DNA from: an uncultured Prevotellaceae bacterium
GTDB taxonomy: Bacteria > Bacteroidota > Bacteroidia > Bacteroidales > Bacteroidaceae
Direction of reading: 5' to 3'
Assembly (NCBI GenBank): GCA_900316505.1
Contig: ONDH01000006.1
Location: forward strand, 124,001 to 188,000
Length of the DNA: 64,000 nt
Shown piece after piece: positions 31,525 through 40,010 of this stretch. A program made the translations under genes and the position numbers. The notes below the pieces were generated by a model. The model worked only from the letters and a program-made list of their open reading frames with translations. It did no database searches and was not told the origin of the DNA. Position 1 is the stretch's first letter. Each line of letters starts with the position of its first letter.

Positions 31525-32562
31525 ATGAAGCGGACAATCATATTGATGGCAATGGCGCTTATGGTGAGTGTTGCCTTCGGACAGACAGTGAACAAGCTGA
31601 TTGAGAAGTACAGGCAGCTTCCTAATGCGCAATACATGGATACGAGTAAGGAAACTCTGAAATTCTATGACGAAAATCCTGATCCAGCGTTGACAGAAAA
31701 GGAACGTGCTCAATTGAAGAAGAATTTCAAGATGAGTGAGACGGTGCAGTTGGAAAAAGTCGATGAGGAACAACTGGCTCAACTCGAAGAAGACATCAAG
31801 GCACTCAAGGGATACGAGATGCTGTTTGTGACCAACAAGAATGGAGGTTCTGATGAAGATGCGAATGTTCTTCGGCAAATGATGTCTGAAGTGTTCAATC
31901 CCACGATCAAGCTGCAATGCTACGGAAAGGTGAAGGGAAATAAGGTCAGCGATCTGCTGATGAAGGTGAAAGCCTGGGAAACGGTGGTATTAATGCATAT
32001 TGATACGAAAGTGGAAAAAGAGCTTGTGGTGAAGTCCATCATGGAGAAAGAAGCCGTCAGCTATGAGCAGGAGAATGGCGGCGATGTGGTGGACATGAAG
32101 GACGTGTTGGAAGATGTAAAGAATGGCAATGTGCTCTTTGTCATCAATGGTGAGGAACACCCTGAATTACATTCGACGGACGAAGCAAAAGCATACATGG
32201 ATGCCAAAGATTTCCATTTTAATAACGAATCATGGATTGTAGGAAGTGCTGTGAAGGAGAAATATCCCAACACGGACAAGAAGGTGGTCATTGAGTGGTG
32301 GGATCGAAGTGATTTCTCTAAAATGTCTGCAGAAGAACTGAAAACGGAAATCAAGAATTGTGTCATCCTCTTGAATGGAGAGTATCGTCCTGAATTCCAC
32401 AATGAAGATGAAGTCATCAAATACTTGAGCGATGAGGATGGTGTGCTGAATGGCGAATATGGCGTCCATTATTATTTCGATCAAGAAAAGGCCTCGAAAT
32501 ATGACAAGACAAAGAAAGTGGTGGCTGACATCACTTTCACAGAGGCAGAGGACGAAGAATGA
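31525..32562 (+). CDS. Secreted protein related to the DUF4252 cluster
   Basis: A 345-residue exported protein (signal MKRTIILMAMALMVSVAFGQ). Its signal peptide is nearly the same as that of the gene at 31013. The middle and C-terminus contain two copies of an element with NGEEHPELHSTDEAKAYM and NGEYRPEFHNEDEVIKYL, also present once in the gene at 30214. This gives a modular look. The body is acidic. Function unknown. Confidence 0.7.
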   Translation: MKRTIILMAMALMVSVAFGQTVNKLIEKYRQLPNAQYMDTSKETLKFYDENPDPALTEKERAQLKKNFKMSETVQLEKVDEEQLAQLEEDIKALKGYEMLFVTNKNGGSDEDANVLRQMMSEVFNPTIKLQCYGKVKGNKVSDLLMKVKAWETVVLMHIDTKVEKELVVKSIMEKEAVSYEQENGGDVVDMKDVLEDVKNGNVLFVINGEEHPELHSTDEAKAYMDAKDFHFNNESWIVGSAVKEKYPNTDKKVVIEWWDRSDFSKMSAEELKTEIKNCVILLNGEYRPEFHNEDEVIKYLSDEDGVLNGEYGVHYYFDQEKASKYDKTKKVVADITFTEAEDEE

Positions 32563-32571
32563 TTGAACTGA

Positions 32572-33084
32572 ATGGACGCACGGGAGTTTAAGCAACGGTT
32601 TATGCCTTTCCACAGGCGGCTCTATCGGGTGGGATACCATCTGACGGGCAATGCGCAGGATGCCGAAGACCTGCTTCAGGACACGTACTTGAAGCTCTGG
32701 CAGAAGCGTGATGACCTGCGGCATGAGGCAATCACGGAAGCCTATCTCGTGACGCTGATGCAAAACCTCTACAAAGACCAACGGCGACTGAAACGCATCG
32801 ACACCTCGGAGGACATCGAAGACCACGCTGACCCGCCTGATGAACGCAGCCTCTCTGAAACCTTAGAGGCGAAAGATGAGGCTCAGCAGATAGAAACCCT
32901 GATGGACGGATTGCCCGAACGGGACAGCAGCATCCTCCGAATGCATCTGGTGGAAGAAAAGTCCTACGAAGAAATCCAGCGTGACACGGGACTCTCGCAA
33001 GGCAACATCCGCGTCATCATGATGCGAACGAAACAGAAACTGAAACAAAAATTCCAAAAACTCACAAAGACATGGAAGGACTGA
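32572..33084 (+). CDS. ECF-type RNA polymerase sigma factor
   Basis: A 170-residue ECF sigma-70. Region 2 spans about residues 8-75 (YHLTGNAQDAEDLLQDTYLKLWQKR). Region 4 is at about 105-160 with a helix-turn-helix (LPERDSSILRMHLVEEKSYEEIQRDTGLSQGNIRVIMMR). Its 3' end overlaps the next gene by 13 bases, the common arrangement of sigma and anti-sigma. It probably controls this operon, including the surface or periplasmic DUF4252 proteins. Confidence 0.93.
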   Translation: MDAREFKQRFMPFHRRLYRVGYHLTGNAQDAEDLLQDTYLKLWQKRDDLRHEAITEAYLVTLMQNLYKDQRRLKRIDTSEDIEDHADPPDERSLSETLEAKDEAQQIETLMDGLPERDSSILRMHLVEEKSYEEIQRDTGLSQGNIRVIMMRTKQKLKQKFQKLTKTWKD

Positions 33085-33548
33085 ATTGGAAAGAACTCGA
33101 ACAAATCCCCATCCCGGAAGGGCTGGAGGAAAGGCTTTCGGCGAAGATAGATGAGTGGGAGAAGGATACCCTCTCCCCAACCCTCCCCCGTAATGGGGAG
33201 GGAGACCATCCTGAGTCTTTGTCATTGAGAAGCAAGCCGAATGGCTCTCCCCATTACGGGGGAGATGTCCGCAGGACAGAGAGGGTCTTCCCTTGGCTTG
33301 CCATTGCAGCATCTGTTGCCCTCGTTTTTGGAGTGGGGTATTACTTCCTCAACAATAACAAGGAAAAAGTCAACCTTGCCGAGCAGGACACCTACCAAGA
33401 CCCTGTGGTTGCCCAACAGGAAGCTGAGAAGGCGCTGAATCTCTTGGCGTATAACTTGAACAAGGGGATGGGACAACTGGAAAAGGCAAAGGCCATCAGC
33501 GAACGTACCGAAACAACTCTGAACAAACAACTAAACATCTTGAAATGA
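33072..33548 (+). CDS. Membrane anti-sigma-like protein carrying an in-frame repeat
   Basis: A 158-residue protein with a short cytosolic N-terminus, one transmembrane helix (about residues 74-92, FPWLAIAASVALVFGVGYYF) and a helical periplasmic tail. Overlap with the sigma gene and this topology suggest an anti-sigma factor, but no classical zinc anti-sigma motif is seen. Residues 33-71 are encoded entirely by a 117-base palindromic repeat (33169-33285). That makes this stretch foreign-looking (SPTLPRNGEG ... SPHYGGDVRR). Confidence 0.75.
   Translation: MEGLNWKELEQIPIPEGLEERLSAKIDEWEKDTLSPTLPRNGEGDHPESLSLRSKPNGSPHYGGDVRRTERVFPWLAIAASVALVFGVGYYFLNNNKEKVNLAEQDTYQDPVVAQQEAEKALNLLAYNLNKGMGQLEKAKAISERTETTLNKQLNILK
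33169..33285. repeat. 117-bp palindromic repeat inserted in frame
   Basis: It has terminal inverted repeats CCCTCTC/GAGAGGG and a perfect 18-bp internal inverted repeat (33183-33200 with 33247-33264). The length is exactly 39 codons, so the reading frame is kept. The composition (C-rich left, G-rich right) differs from the host gene. It resembles intergenic palindromic elements more than a protein domain. Confidence 0.85.
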
Positions 33549-33549
33549 T

Positions 33550-34017
33550 ATGAAACAGATGGTTTTCAAAACAATATTTGTGTTGGCAATGGCGATGATG
33601 AGCCTTCAAGCCAACGCCCAGGTGAAGGAGTTTGAAAAATATGCCGACACCAAGAACGTGACCTATGTGTTCATCTCAAAATTCATGCTTCGCATGGCTG
33701 GAAAGGCAAACACACCCTCCGTGCCTGGTGTGGACACGAAAAGCCTGATGAACAAACTTACGGGAATCCAGATCATCACCTCTGAAAACGAGGCGGCTTC
33801 AGCACGACTGAAGTCAGACGTCCAATCCATCGTCAAGCAGGGCAAGTACGAACTGCTCATGCAGGTGGATGAGGATGACCAGAAGGTGCGCATCTATCAC
33901 CGTGAGGGCAAGAAGCAGTCAGCCGTTGTCATGATGGCAGACGAAGACGGGGAATTTGCCGTCATCGTCTTCTCCGGCACCTTCACACTGGACGATGTGC
34001 AGAAGATGACGAAGTGA
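33550..34017 (+). CDS. DUF4252-type secreted protein 3
   Basis: A 155-residue exported DUF4252-like protein (signal MKQMVFKTIFVLAMAMMSLQANAQ). It shares FEKYADTKNVTYVFISKFMLRMA, LTGIQIITSENEAASARLKSDV and a terminal AVIVFSGTFTLDDVQKM with the paralogues at 30214 and 31013. It starts one base after the anti-sigma-like gene and is last in the operon, before a terminator. Confidence 0.8.
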   Translation: MKQMVFKTIFVLAMAMMSLQANAQVKEFEKYADTKNVTYVFISKFMLRMAGKANTPSVPGVDTKSLMNKLTGIQIITSENEAASARLKSDVQSIVKQGKYELLMQVDEDDQKVRIYHREGKKQSAVVMMADEDGEFAVIVFSGTFTLDDVQKMTK

Positions 34018-34038
34018 CGCCATCTACACACACAAATG

Positions 34039-34078
34039 AGAGAGGGGCGCGACATTCATCGCACCCCTCTCTTTCTTT
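34039..34078. terminator. Terminator between convergent genes
   Basis: GAGAGGGG (34040-34047) pairs with CCCCTCTC (34064-34071). GCGA/TCGC is an inner extension across one mismatch, with a CATTCA loop, and TTTCTTT follows. It ends the sigma operon and perhaps also glmM from the other side. Confidence 0.8.
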
Positions 34079-34108
34079 ACGCTTATTCTGAAACGGATAA
34101 GGCTATTG

Positions 34109-35518
34109 TTACTTCATCGAATAGACAACGTCCATGATTTTCTTGCCAATCTCGTCTGCTGCCTCCATCGTGGCTGCCTCTGAATAGACGCGGATGATGG
34201 GTTCAGTGTTGGACTTGCGAAGATGCACCCACTTGTCAGGGAAGTCAATCTTCACACCATCGATGTCGTTCACTTCCACCCCTTCCTGTCCTGTGTACAT
34301 CGTCTTGACCTTTGCGAGGATAGCATCCACGTCGGTGGAAGCATCAAGGTCAATGCGGTTTTTGGCGATGGCATAATCTGGATAGGTGGCACGGAGCTGG
34401 CTGACAGTGAGCCCAGGCTTTGCCTCACGCTCGTGTGCCAGATGGGAGAGGAAGAGGGCGATGCCAACGAGGGCATCACGACCATAATGGGCAGCGGGAT
34501 AGATCACACCGCCGTTTCCTTCGCCGCCAATGACGGTGTTGGTCTCCTTCATTTTGGTCACAACATTCACTTCGCCCACAGCGGCAGCGTTGTACTGCTG
34601 ACCATACTTGCGGGTGACATCACGCAGGGCACGAGTGGAAGACAGGTTGCTTACGGTGTTGCCCGGAGTGTGCTTGAGAATGTAGTCAGCCACAGTGACG
34701 AGGGTGTATTCCTCACCATACATCTTGCCGTCTTCGCAGATGAAAGCAAGGCGATCCACGTCTGGGTCAACTACGAAACCGACATCGTTGCCTCCCTTTG
34801 CCATCAGCCCCATAATGTCGGAGAGGTTCTTCTCCAGAGGTTCAGGGTTGTGCTGGAAGTCGCCTGTGGGTTCTGCATAGAGCGGGGTGACGTGTTCAAC
34901 CCCGAGGGCCTTGAAGAGTTTGGGCAGGATGATGCCGCCCACGGAATTGATGCTGTCAAATGCAACATGGAAATTCTGCTTCTTGATGGCTGGCACATCA
35001 ACGAGGTCGAGACCCAGCACCATGTCAATGTGCTTTTGGTCGTAGGAGTTGTCCTCAATGTATTTGCCAAGACCGTCAACATCAGCATAGTCGAAGTCTT
35101 CTGCCTCAGCAATCTTCAACACCTCGTTGCCTTCGGTGGCATTGAGAAATTCGCCTTTCTCGTTGAGGAGCTTGAGAGCGTTCCAATGACGGGGGTTGTG
35201 GCTGGCTGTGATGATGATGCCGCCACAGGCACCTTCCATTGCCACGGCTATCTCAGTGGTGGGTGTGGAGGCAAGCCCGATGTTGACTACGTCGAAGCCC
35301 ATGCCCATAAGAGTGCCGCAAACAACGTTCTTGACCATCTCGCCAGAGATGCGGGCATCACGACCTACCACAATCTTGTTGCTTTTCACTTTTGTGGTGC
35401 GACGAATCAGAGTGGCGTATGCACTTGTGAATTTTACAATGTCGAGGGGATTCAAGCCCTCACCGGCACGTCCGCCAATTGTGCCACGGATGCCGGAAAT
35501 GGATTTAATCAGACTCAT
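34109..35518 (-). CDS. glmM: Phosphoglucosamine mutase
   Basis: A 469-residue hexose-phosphate mutase that converts glucosamine-6-phosphate to glucosamine-1-phosphate for UDP-GlcNAc and cell wall synthesis. The catalytic phosphoserine is in TASHNP (S106). The Mg-binding motif is DPDVDR (about 254-259). GGEGNGGVIYPAAHYGRDAL and the C-terminal RKSNTEPIIRVYSEA bind substrate. It is the last gene of a leftward set with DUF4827, flotillin and NfeD. Confidence 0.92.
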   Translation of the reverse strand: MSLIKSISGIRGTIGGRAGEGLNPLDIVKFTSAYATLIRRTTKVKSNKIVVGRDARISGEMVKNVVCGTLMGMGFDVVNIGLASTPTTEIAVAMEGACGGIIITASHNPRHWNALKLLNEKGEFLNATEGNEVLKIAEAEDFDYADVDGLGKYIEDNSYDQKHIDMVLGLDLVDVPAIKKQNFHVAFDSINSVGGIILPKLFKALGVEHVTPLYAEPTGDFQHNPEPLEKNLSDIMGLMAKGGNDVGFVVDPDVDRLAFICEDGKMYGEEYTLVTVADYILKHTPGNTVSNLSSTRALRDVTRKYGQQYNAAAVGEVNVVTKMKETNTVIGGEGNGGVIYPAAHYGRDALVGIALFLSHLAHEREAKPGLTVSQLRATYPDYAIAKNRIDLDASTDVDAILAKVKTMYTGQEGVEVNDIDGVKIDFPDKWVHLRKSNTEPIIRVYSEAATMEAADEIGKKIMDVVYSMK

Positions 35519-35538
35519 ATCTATATTTGTGATTAGTC

Positions 35539-35559
35539 AAATGATGAATGATGATTTCA
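35539..35559. repeat. Short heptad repeat upstream of glmM
   Basis: Units AAATGAT, GAATGAT, GATTTCA lie between glmM and the DUF4827 gene. No clear -7 element is associated with glmM. Confidence 0.4.
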
Positions 35560-35583
35560 CTTTTGTTTATCGCTTTCACCTCA

Positions 35584-36270
35584 TCAATAGTTAGGTGGAA
35601 TCATGTATGTGATTTCGTAGTAATAGGGTTGCACCTTACCAGATGCATAGCTGGTACCAGAGGAATGGGGCACAATGAGACGCACTTTGGCTTCCTCTCC
35701 GTCGGTCTTGGTCAGTCGGATGAAATCCAGAGGCTTGAGCCATCCCATCGGTACAACAGAAGATGTGTAGGCCTCTTTCATGGTGCCAATGGTGAACGAT
35801 GCTGTGTAGCTGCGGCTGTAGTGGCTGTAGGTGCACATCATCTCGTCAATCTTGCTGGTCATGTCTTTGTAGATGGTCAGATTGGTGTTGGTGGTGTCAC
35901 CTGCCTGAATGTCATATTCCAGAAACTTGCAGAGAATAGGACGGGTGACGGTGGTGTCTTTCCGTGCTTTTGCCAACTCCATCATCGTGGGTCCATTTCC
36001 CTTGCGGACAATCTGCATGTAGATGCCATCGCTGTTGAATTTGACAAATTCATTCTTTGAGAGGTCGGTCATGCTGTCCTGTGCATAGAACTGCTCTTCG
36101 GTGATAGCATTGATTTTTCCTACGAAGTCGTTGTCCAGCAAGAACTGCCCGATAGCACGTTCCTCTTTCTTCTTTTTCTCAGCGTAGGTCTCACCATCGC
36201 TGCAACTGATTGTAAATACGGAAGTGCTCACGACGCACGCCGCGAGCACTAAATAGAGTAATTTCTTCAC
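35584..36270 (-). CDS. DUF4827-family lipoprotein
   Basis: A 228-residue lipoprotein with lipobox TISC (Cys at about residue 23). The body is a beta-rich DUF4827 domain with GNGPTMMELAKARK, LCKFLEYDIQAGDTTNTN, VVPMGWLKPLDFIRL and VQPYYYEITYMIPP. The pattern recalls FKBP-type peptidyl-prolyl isomerases. In Bacteroidales this family is commonly beside glmM, as here. Function unknown. Confidence 0.85.
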   Translation of the reverse strand: MKKLLYLVLAACVVSTSVFTISCSDGETYAEKKKKEERAIGQFLLDNDFVGKINAITEEQFYAQDSMTDLSKNEFVKFNSDGIYMQIVRKGNGPTMMELAKARKDTTVTRPILCKFLEYDIQAGDTTNTNLTIYKDMTSKIDEMMCTYSHYSRSYTASFTIGTMKEAYTSSVVPMGWLKPLDFIRLTKTDGEEAKVRLIVPHSSGTSYASGKVQPYYYEITYMIPPNY

Positions 36271-36273
36271 TGA

Positions 36274-37689
36274 TTATTTCTTCTTTTGGTCATTCTTGAC
36301 GGTTTCAATCTCTTCTTCGTAGGAGGTGCCTTCCTCTGTGTGTTCGGAAGCTGTCTCCTCTTTTTTCTTTGCCAAATACTCTGGCAATGCAAGGCCTGCT
36401 TGGTCGAAGAGTTCGTGGAGTGGGGGAACACTCTTCATCAAGCCGCTGAGGAAATTGGCTGTGCTTCCTTTTCCGTCGGCTGAGTTGCCAGAATCCCAAA
36501 CGGTGACGTGGTCGATGTTGATGCCCTTGACAGCTTCCACCTGTGTCTTGACCAGCTCTGGCAATTTTTCCAAGAGCAGGAGCATATATGCCTTGTTGGC
36601 GTCGCCACCTGCTGCCTGCACCATCTTGTCGTAACCTTGTGCCTGACGAGATAGAATCTCAAAGAGACCGCGTGCTTCTGCTTCCATCTTGGCGTATGCG
36701 GCATCTGCTTCACCCTTCGCATTCACACGAATCTTTTCTGCTTCAGCCTCTGCCTCGATAATCTTACGTTTCTTCTCAATCTCTTGACTGACAAGGACAT
36801 TGGCACTTTGTGTGGCACGTTCACGATTGGCACGGGCTTCCTCGGCTTTCTGTTCTGCAGAATAAGCCTCTTCGAGCGCCTTAGCGGCTGCCACCTTCTC
36901 GGCAGCAATTGCCTTACGCTGTGCCTCTGCCTCACGTTCACGGCGGTCAGCATCGGAATTGGCAATCTGCACTTTTGCCTCGTTTTCACCCTGCACGGCT
37001 TGTGCATTTGCCTCTGCAGTACGGATACGGGTCTCTCGGTTGGCATCAGCCTTACCAATTTCACCGAACTTCTCCTGTTCAGCCACGCGCACCTTGGCTT
37101 CGTTGATGGCCTTAGCTGCAGCTTCCTGACCCAATGCCTCAATATAACCGCTTTCATCATTGATGTCGGTCACATTCACGTTGATGAGACGAAGACCAAT
37201 CTTTTTCAATTCCACCTCAACGTTGCTGGAGATAGCTTCAAGGAATTTGTCGCGGTCACTGTTCAATTCCTCAATACTCATCGTGGCAATGACCAGACGC
37301 AATTGACCGAAGAGGATGTCTCGTGCCAGTTCCTGAATCTGACCGGCCGTAAGACCCAACAAACGTTCGGCTGCTGCAGTCATGCTCTCGCTGTCGGTAG
37401 AGATACCCACCGTAAAACGGCAAGGTACATCTACGCGGATGTTCTGACGTGACAGTGCATTGGTGAGGTTTGCATCAATGCTGATAGGAGTCAAACTCAG
37501 GTATGCATAGTCCTGAATGATAGGCCAAACAAATGTACCGCCGCCATGCACACATTTGGCTGAGCCTCTGTTTCCTGTTGTTCCATAAACTACCAGAATC
37601 TTGTCGGATGGACATCTTCTGTAACGATTGATAATGGAGATGAGAAGCACTATGGCTACCACCACTGCAACAATAATAAGATAGGTCAT
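36274..37689 (-). CDS. Flotillin family protein
   Basis: A 471-residue SPFH/flotillin protein that scaffolds membrane microdomains. An N-terminal transmembrane helix (about residues 2-20) is followed by the SPFH domain (about 30-190). A long Ala/Glu-rich coiled coil (about 190-360: EAKVRVAEQEKFGEIGKADANRE, EKKRKIIEAEAEAEKIRV) and a flexible acidic tail come next. It lies directly after an NfeD-like gene, the conserved partner. DUF4827 starts 3 bases after it. Confidence 0.93.
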   Translation of the reverse strand: MTYLIIVAVVVAIVLLISIINRYRRCPSDKILVVYGTTGNRGSAKCVHGGGTFVWPIIQDYAYLSLTPISIDANLTNALSRQNIRVDVPCRFTVGISTDSESMTAAAERLLGLTAGQIQELARDILFGQLRLVIATMSIEELNSDRDKFLEAISSNVEVELKKIGLRLINVNVTDINDESGYIEALGQEAAAKAINEAKVRVAEQEKFGEIGKADANRETRIRTAEANAQAVQGENEAKVQIANSDADRREREAEAQRKAIAAEKVAAAKALEEAYSAEQKAEEARANRERATQSANVLVSQEIEKKRKIIEAEAEAEKIRVNAKGEADAAYAKMEAEARGLFEILSRQAQGYDKMVQAAGGDANKAYMLLLLEKLPELVKTQVEAVKGINIDHVTVWDSGNSADGKGSTANFLSGLMKSVPPLHELFDQAGLALPEYLAKKKEETASEHTEEGTSYEEEIETVKNDQKKK

Positions 37690-37747
37690 ATTGATTTGTG
37701 ATTAAATGATTTTACTATTTGTTGATGTTCCTGTTGTAAGAGAGTTG

Positions 37748-38359
37748 TTATTTCACGAGTACAGTGGAACCGTCAATGACACTGACAACAGTGACTTTCC
37801 GCCCGCTGGAGAAAGCTTCTCCATCGGTCATGGCATCAAATTCCTGCACGGAACCATTGATGCTCACCTGCACTTTGCCTTTCCCTTCCCTTTGGGCCGG
37901 AATACGCAGATAGACATCCACTGTTTTCCCAACGCAGTCTTCAATGTTGAAGGCGCCGTTGTGCTCCAGCTTCTTGGTCTGTTTTTTTATGAAGAAAAAC
38001 ATCAGTACGAATCCTACACCGACCAGGACTGCGATGAAGGTGAGCAACCACATGTTTTTGATTGCCCCGTTAAAGCAAACGCCTGCCCAGCCGAAACCGA
38101 CGATGAAATTGACAAAGTTCTTGATGCTGAACAACGAAATGCCGCCACCCAAATCCATGGTGTCGCCACCGTCGAAATCCACATCCATGTCACTACTATC
38201 CATACCAATCAGGGTAAGCACCATCTGAATGATGAAGATGATGGAGCCAACGATGGCACATCCCCAGAATACCTGCATCCATGTGTCCATGGATTGATAG
38301 GTTTCCAACCACGTCATACTTGCTTCTGACGGGAGGGCAGCATCCAAAAATTCTAACAT
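37748..38359 (-). CDS. NfeD-like membrane protein, flotillin partner
   Basis: A 203-residue membrane protein with transmembrane helices (about 26-48, 80-97 and 101-123). A C-terminal OB-fold typical of NfeD/YuaF follows (DCVGKTVDVYLRIPAQREGKGKVQVSINGSVQEFDAM). The ATG at 38359 was chosen because a promoter sits just upstream and the family begins there. NfeD and flotillin act together at the membrane. It heads a probable operon of four genes. Confidence 0.85.
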   Translation of the reverse strand: MLEFLDAALPSEASMTWLETYQSMDTWMQVFWGCAIVGSIIFIIQMVLTLIGMDSSDMDVDFDGGDTMDLGGGISLFSIKNFVNFIVGFGWAGVCFNGAIKNMWLLTFIAVLVGVGFVLMFFFIKKQTKKLEHNGAFNIEDCVGKTVDVYLRIPAQREGKGKVQVSINGSVQEFDAMTDGEAFSSGRKVTVVSVIDGSTVLVK

Positions 38360-38389
38360 AGTTCTTAATGTTTTGGTTGAAACTGGCCA

Positions 38390-38397
38390 CAAAGATA
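38390..38397 (-). promoter_or_regulatory. -7 element for the NfeD-flotillin operon
   Basis: On the minus strand this reads TATCTTTG, 30 bases upstream of the ATG at 38359. No other promoter is visible within the four-gene unit. Confidence 0.7.
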
Positions 38398-38406
38398 GGC
38401 TTTTTA

Positions 38407-38441
38407 ATTCATAATTCATCATTCATCATGCACAATTCACA
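38407..38441. repeat. Heptad repeat ATTCATC x5
   Basis: Five 7-bp units (ATTCATA, ATTCATC, ATTCATC, ATGCACA, ATTCACA) sit between two divergent promoters, ending 9 bases before the -7 element at 38451. Confidence 0.8.
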
Positions 38442-38450
38442 TTTTTTTAC

Positions 38451-38458
38451 TACTTTTG
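38451..38458 (+). promoter_or_regulatory. -7 element for the DUF1846 gene
   Basis: TACTTTTG matches TAnnTTTG and lies 28 bases before the ATG at 38487. The heptad array occupies the -33 area. Confidence 0.65.
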
Positions 38459-38486
38459 CAGGCAAAATAGCAAAATAATACATGAT

Positions 38487-39950
38487 ATGAAGATAGGATT
38501 TGACAACGAGAAATACCTGAAGATTCAGTCTGAGCATATCAGAGAACGTATCGCCCAGTTTGACGGCAAGCTTTACCTCGAATTGGGCGGTAAACTGTTC
38601 GATGATCACCATGCTTCGCGTGTGCTGCCGGGTTTTAAGCCAGACAGCAAATTGCGCATGTTCCAGCAATTGAGTGACAGTCTGGAGATTGTGATTGTGA
38701 TCAGTGCTGAGGATATCGAGAAGAACAAGATGCGTGCTGACCTTGGCATCACCTACGATGAGGACGTGCTGCGTTTGCGTGATGAGTTCATGAACCGTGG
38801 CTTTATGGTGGGATCTGTGGTCATTACACATTATGATGGTCAACGTGCTGCCGACCAATTCCGTCATCGCCTTGAGCGCATGGGCATCAAGTCCTATTGC
38901 CACTATTTGATAGACGGCTATCCCCACAATGTGGAACTGATAGCCTCTGACGAGGGTTTTGGCAAAAACGATTACGTGGAGACGACTCGGCCATTGGTTA
39001 TCGTCACTGCGCCAGGCCCCGGCAGTGGTAAGATGGCGGTGTGCCTAAGTCAACTCTATGGCGAGAACAAACGAGGTGTCCGTGCTGGTTATGCCAAGTT
39101 TGAGACTTTCCCTGTTTGGAGCCTTCCATTGAAACATCCTGTGAACATCGCCTATGAGGCAGCCACGGCAGACTTGAACGATGTGAACATGATTGACCCC
39201 TTCCATTTTGATGCTTATGGGAAGGTGGCTATCAATTACAATCGTGACATTGAGATTTTCCCTGTGCTTCATGCACTCTTTGAAGGAATCTATGGAGAGA
39301 ATCCATACAAATCGCCCACAGATATGGGCGTGAATATGGTGGGATTCTGTATCTGCGATGATGATGTTTGCTGCCAGGCTTCTAAAGACGAAATCATCCG
39401 ACGTTACTATGATGCTACAAACAAATTGGCTGATGGCGCTTGTAATGAAAACGAGATTAGCAAGATACAGATGCTGTTCAATCAGGCAAAAATCACGACG
39501 GCAGATCGCCGTGTGACCGTCGCTGCCAATGAAAGGAAGAGCCAGACAGGGGTTCATTGTGCCGCAATGGAATTGGAGGATGGTACTATCATCACTTCCA
39601 AAACAGGTGACTTGCTTGGTTGCTGTGCCGCCCTGCTGCTCAACGTGATGAAACACTTGGCAGGTATTGGTCATGACATCAAACTCATTCCTCAAAGCAT
39701 GATTGAGCCTATCCAAAAGACAAAGATAGACTATTTGCGTGGCACGAATCCGCGATTGCACACCGACGAAGTGCTTGTTGCCATCTCTGTGCTATCCCAA
39801 CATGACGAGAATTGCCGCCGAGCCTTGGAACAACTTCCCAAACTTCGTGGATGCCAGATGCATACTACCGTGATGTTGGGCGAGGTGGACAGAAAGATAC
39901 TGAAACGTCTTGGTTGTGGGCTTACTTGTGATCCTGTGAAGAAGAAGTGA
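38487..39950 (+). CDS. DUF1846 domain-containing protein
   Basis: A 487-residue cytosolic protein of the DUF1846 family. Its segments are MKIGFDNEKYLKIQSEHIRERI, VIVTAPGPGSGKMAVCLSQLYGE (P-loop-like) and CAAMELEDGTIITSKTGDL. Structures of the family show an ATP-dependent, peptide-ligase-like fold, but the reaction is unknown to me. It is monocistronic with its own promoter and terminator. Confidence 0.9.
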   Translation: MKIGFDNEKYLKIQSEHIRERIAQFDGKLYLELGGKLFDDHHASRVLPGFKPDSKLRMFQQLSDSLEIVIVISAEDIEKNKMRADLGITYDEDVLRLRDEFMNRGFMVGSVVITHYDGQRAADQFRHRLERMGIKSYCHYLIDGYPHNVELIASDEGFGKNDYVETTRPLVIVTAPGPGSGKMAVCLSQLYGENKRGVRAGYAKFETFPVWSLPLKHPVNIAYEAATADLNDVNMIDPFHFDAYGKVAINYNRDIEIFPVLHALFEGIYGENPYKSPTDMGVNMVGFCICDDDVCCQASKDEIIRRYYDATNKLADGACNENEISKIQMLFNQAKITTADRRVTVAANERKSQTGVHCAAMELEDGTIITSKTGDLLGCCAALLLNVMKHLAGIGHDIKLIPQSMIEPIQKTKIDYLRGTNPRLHTDEVLVAISVLSQHDENCRRALEQLPKLRGCQMHTTVMLGEVDRKILKRLGCGLTCDPVKKK

Positions 39951-39977
39951 TCTTCGGCATCGTGGAATGGAAGAAAT

Positions 39978-40010
39978 AAATAATGGAAGGTTGTCAGCCT
40001 TCCATTATTT
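39978..40010. terminator. Terminator between DUF1846 and HAD genes
   Basis: A perfect 13-bp stem (39978-39990 with 39998-40010) with a 7-base loop serves the convergent genes. The stop codon of the HAD gene lies inside the loop. Confidence 0.8.

Noticed and set aside
34223-35536. A 437-codon open frame antisense to glmM
   Set aside because: glmM on the other strand is unmistakable (TASHNP, DPDVDR). The antisense frame has no family features.
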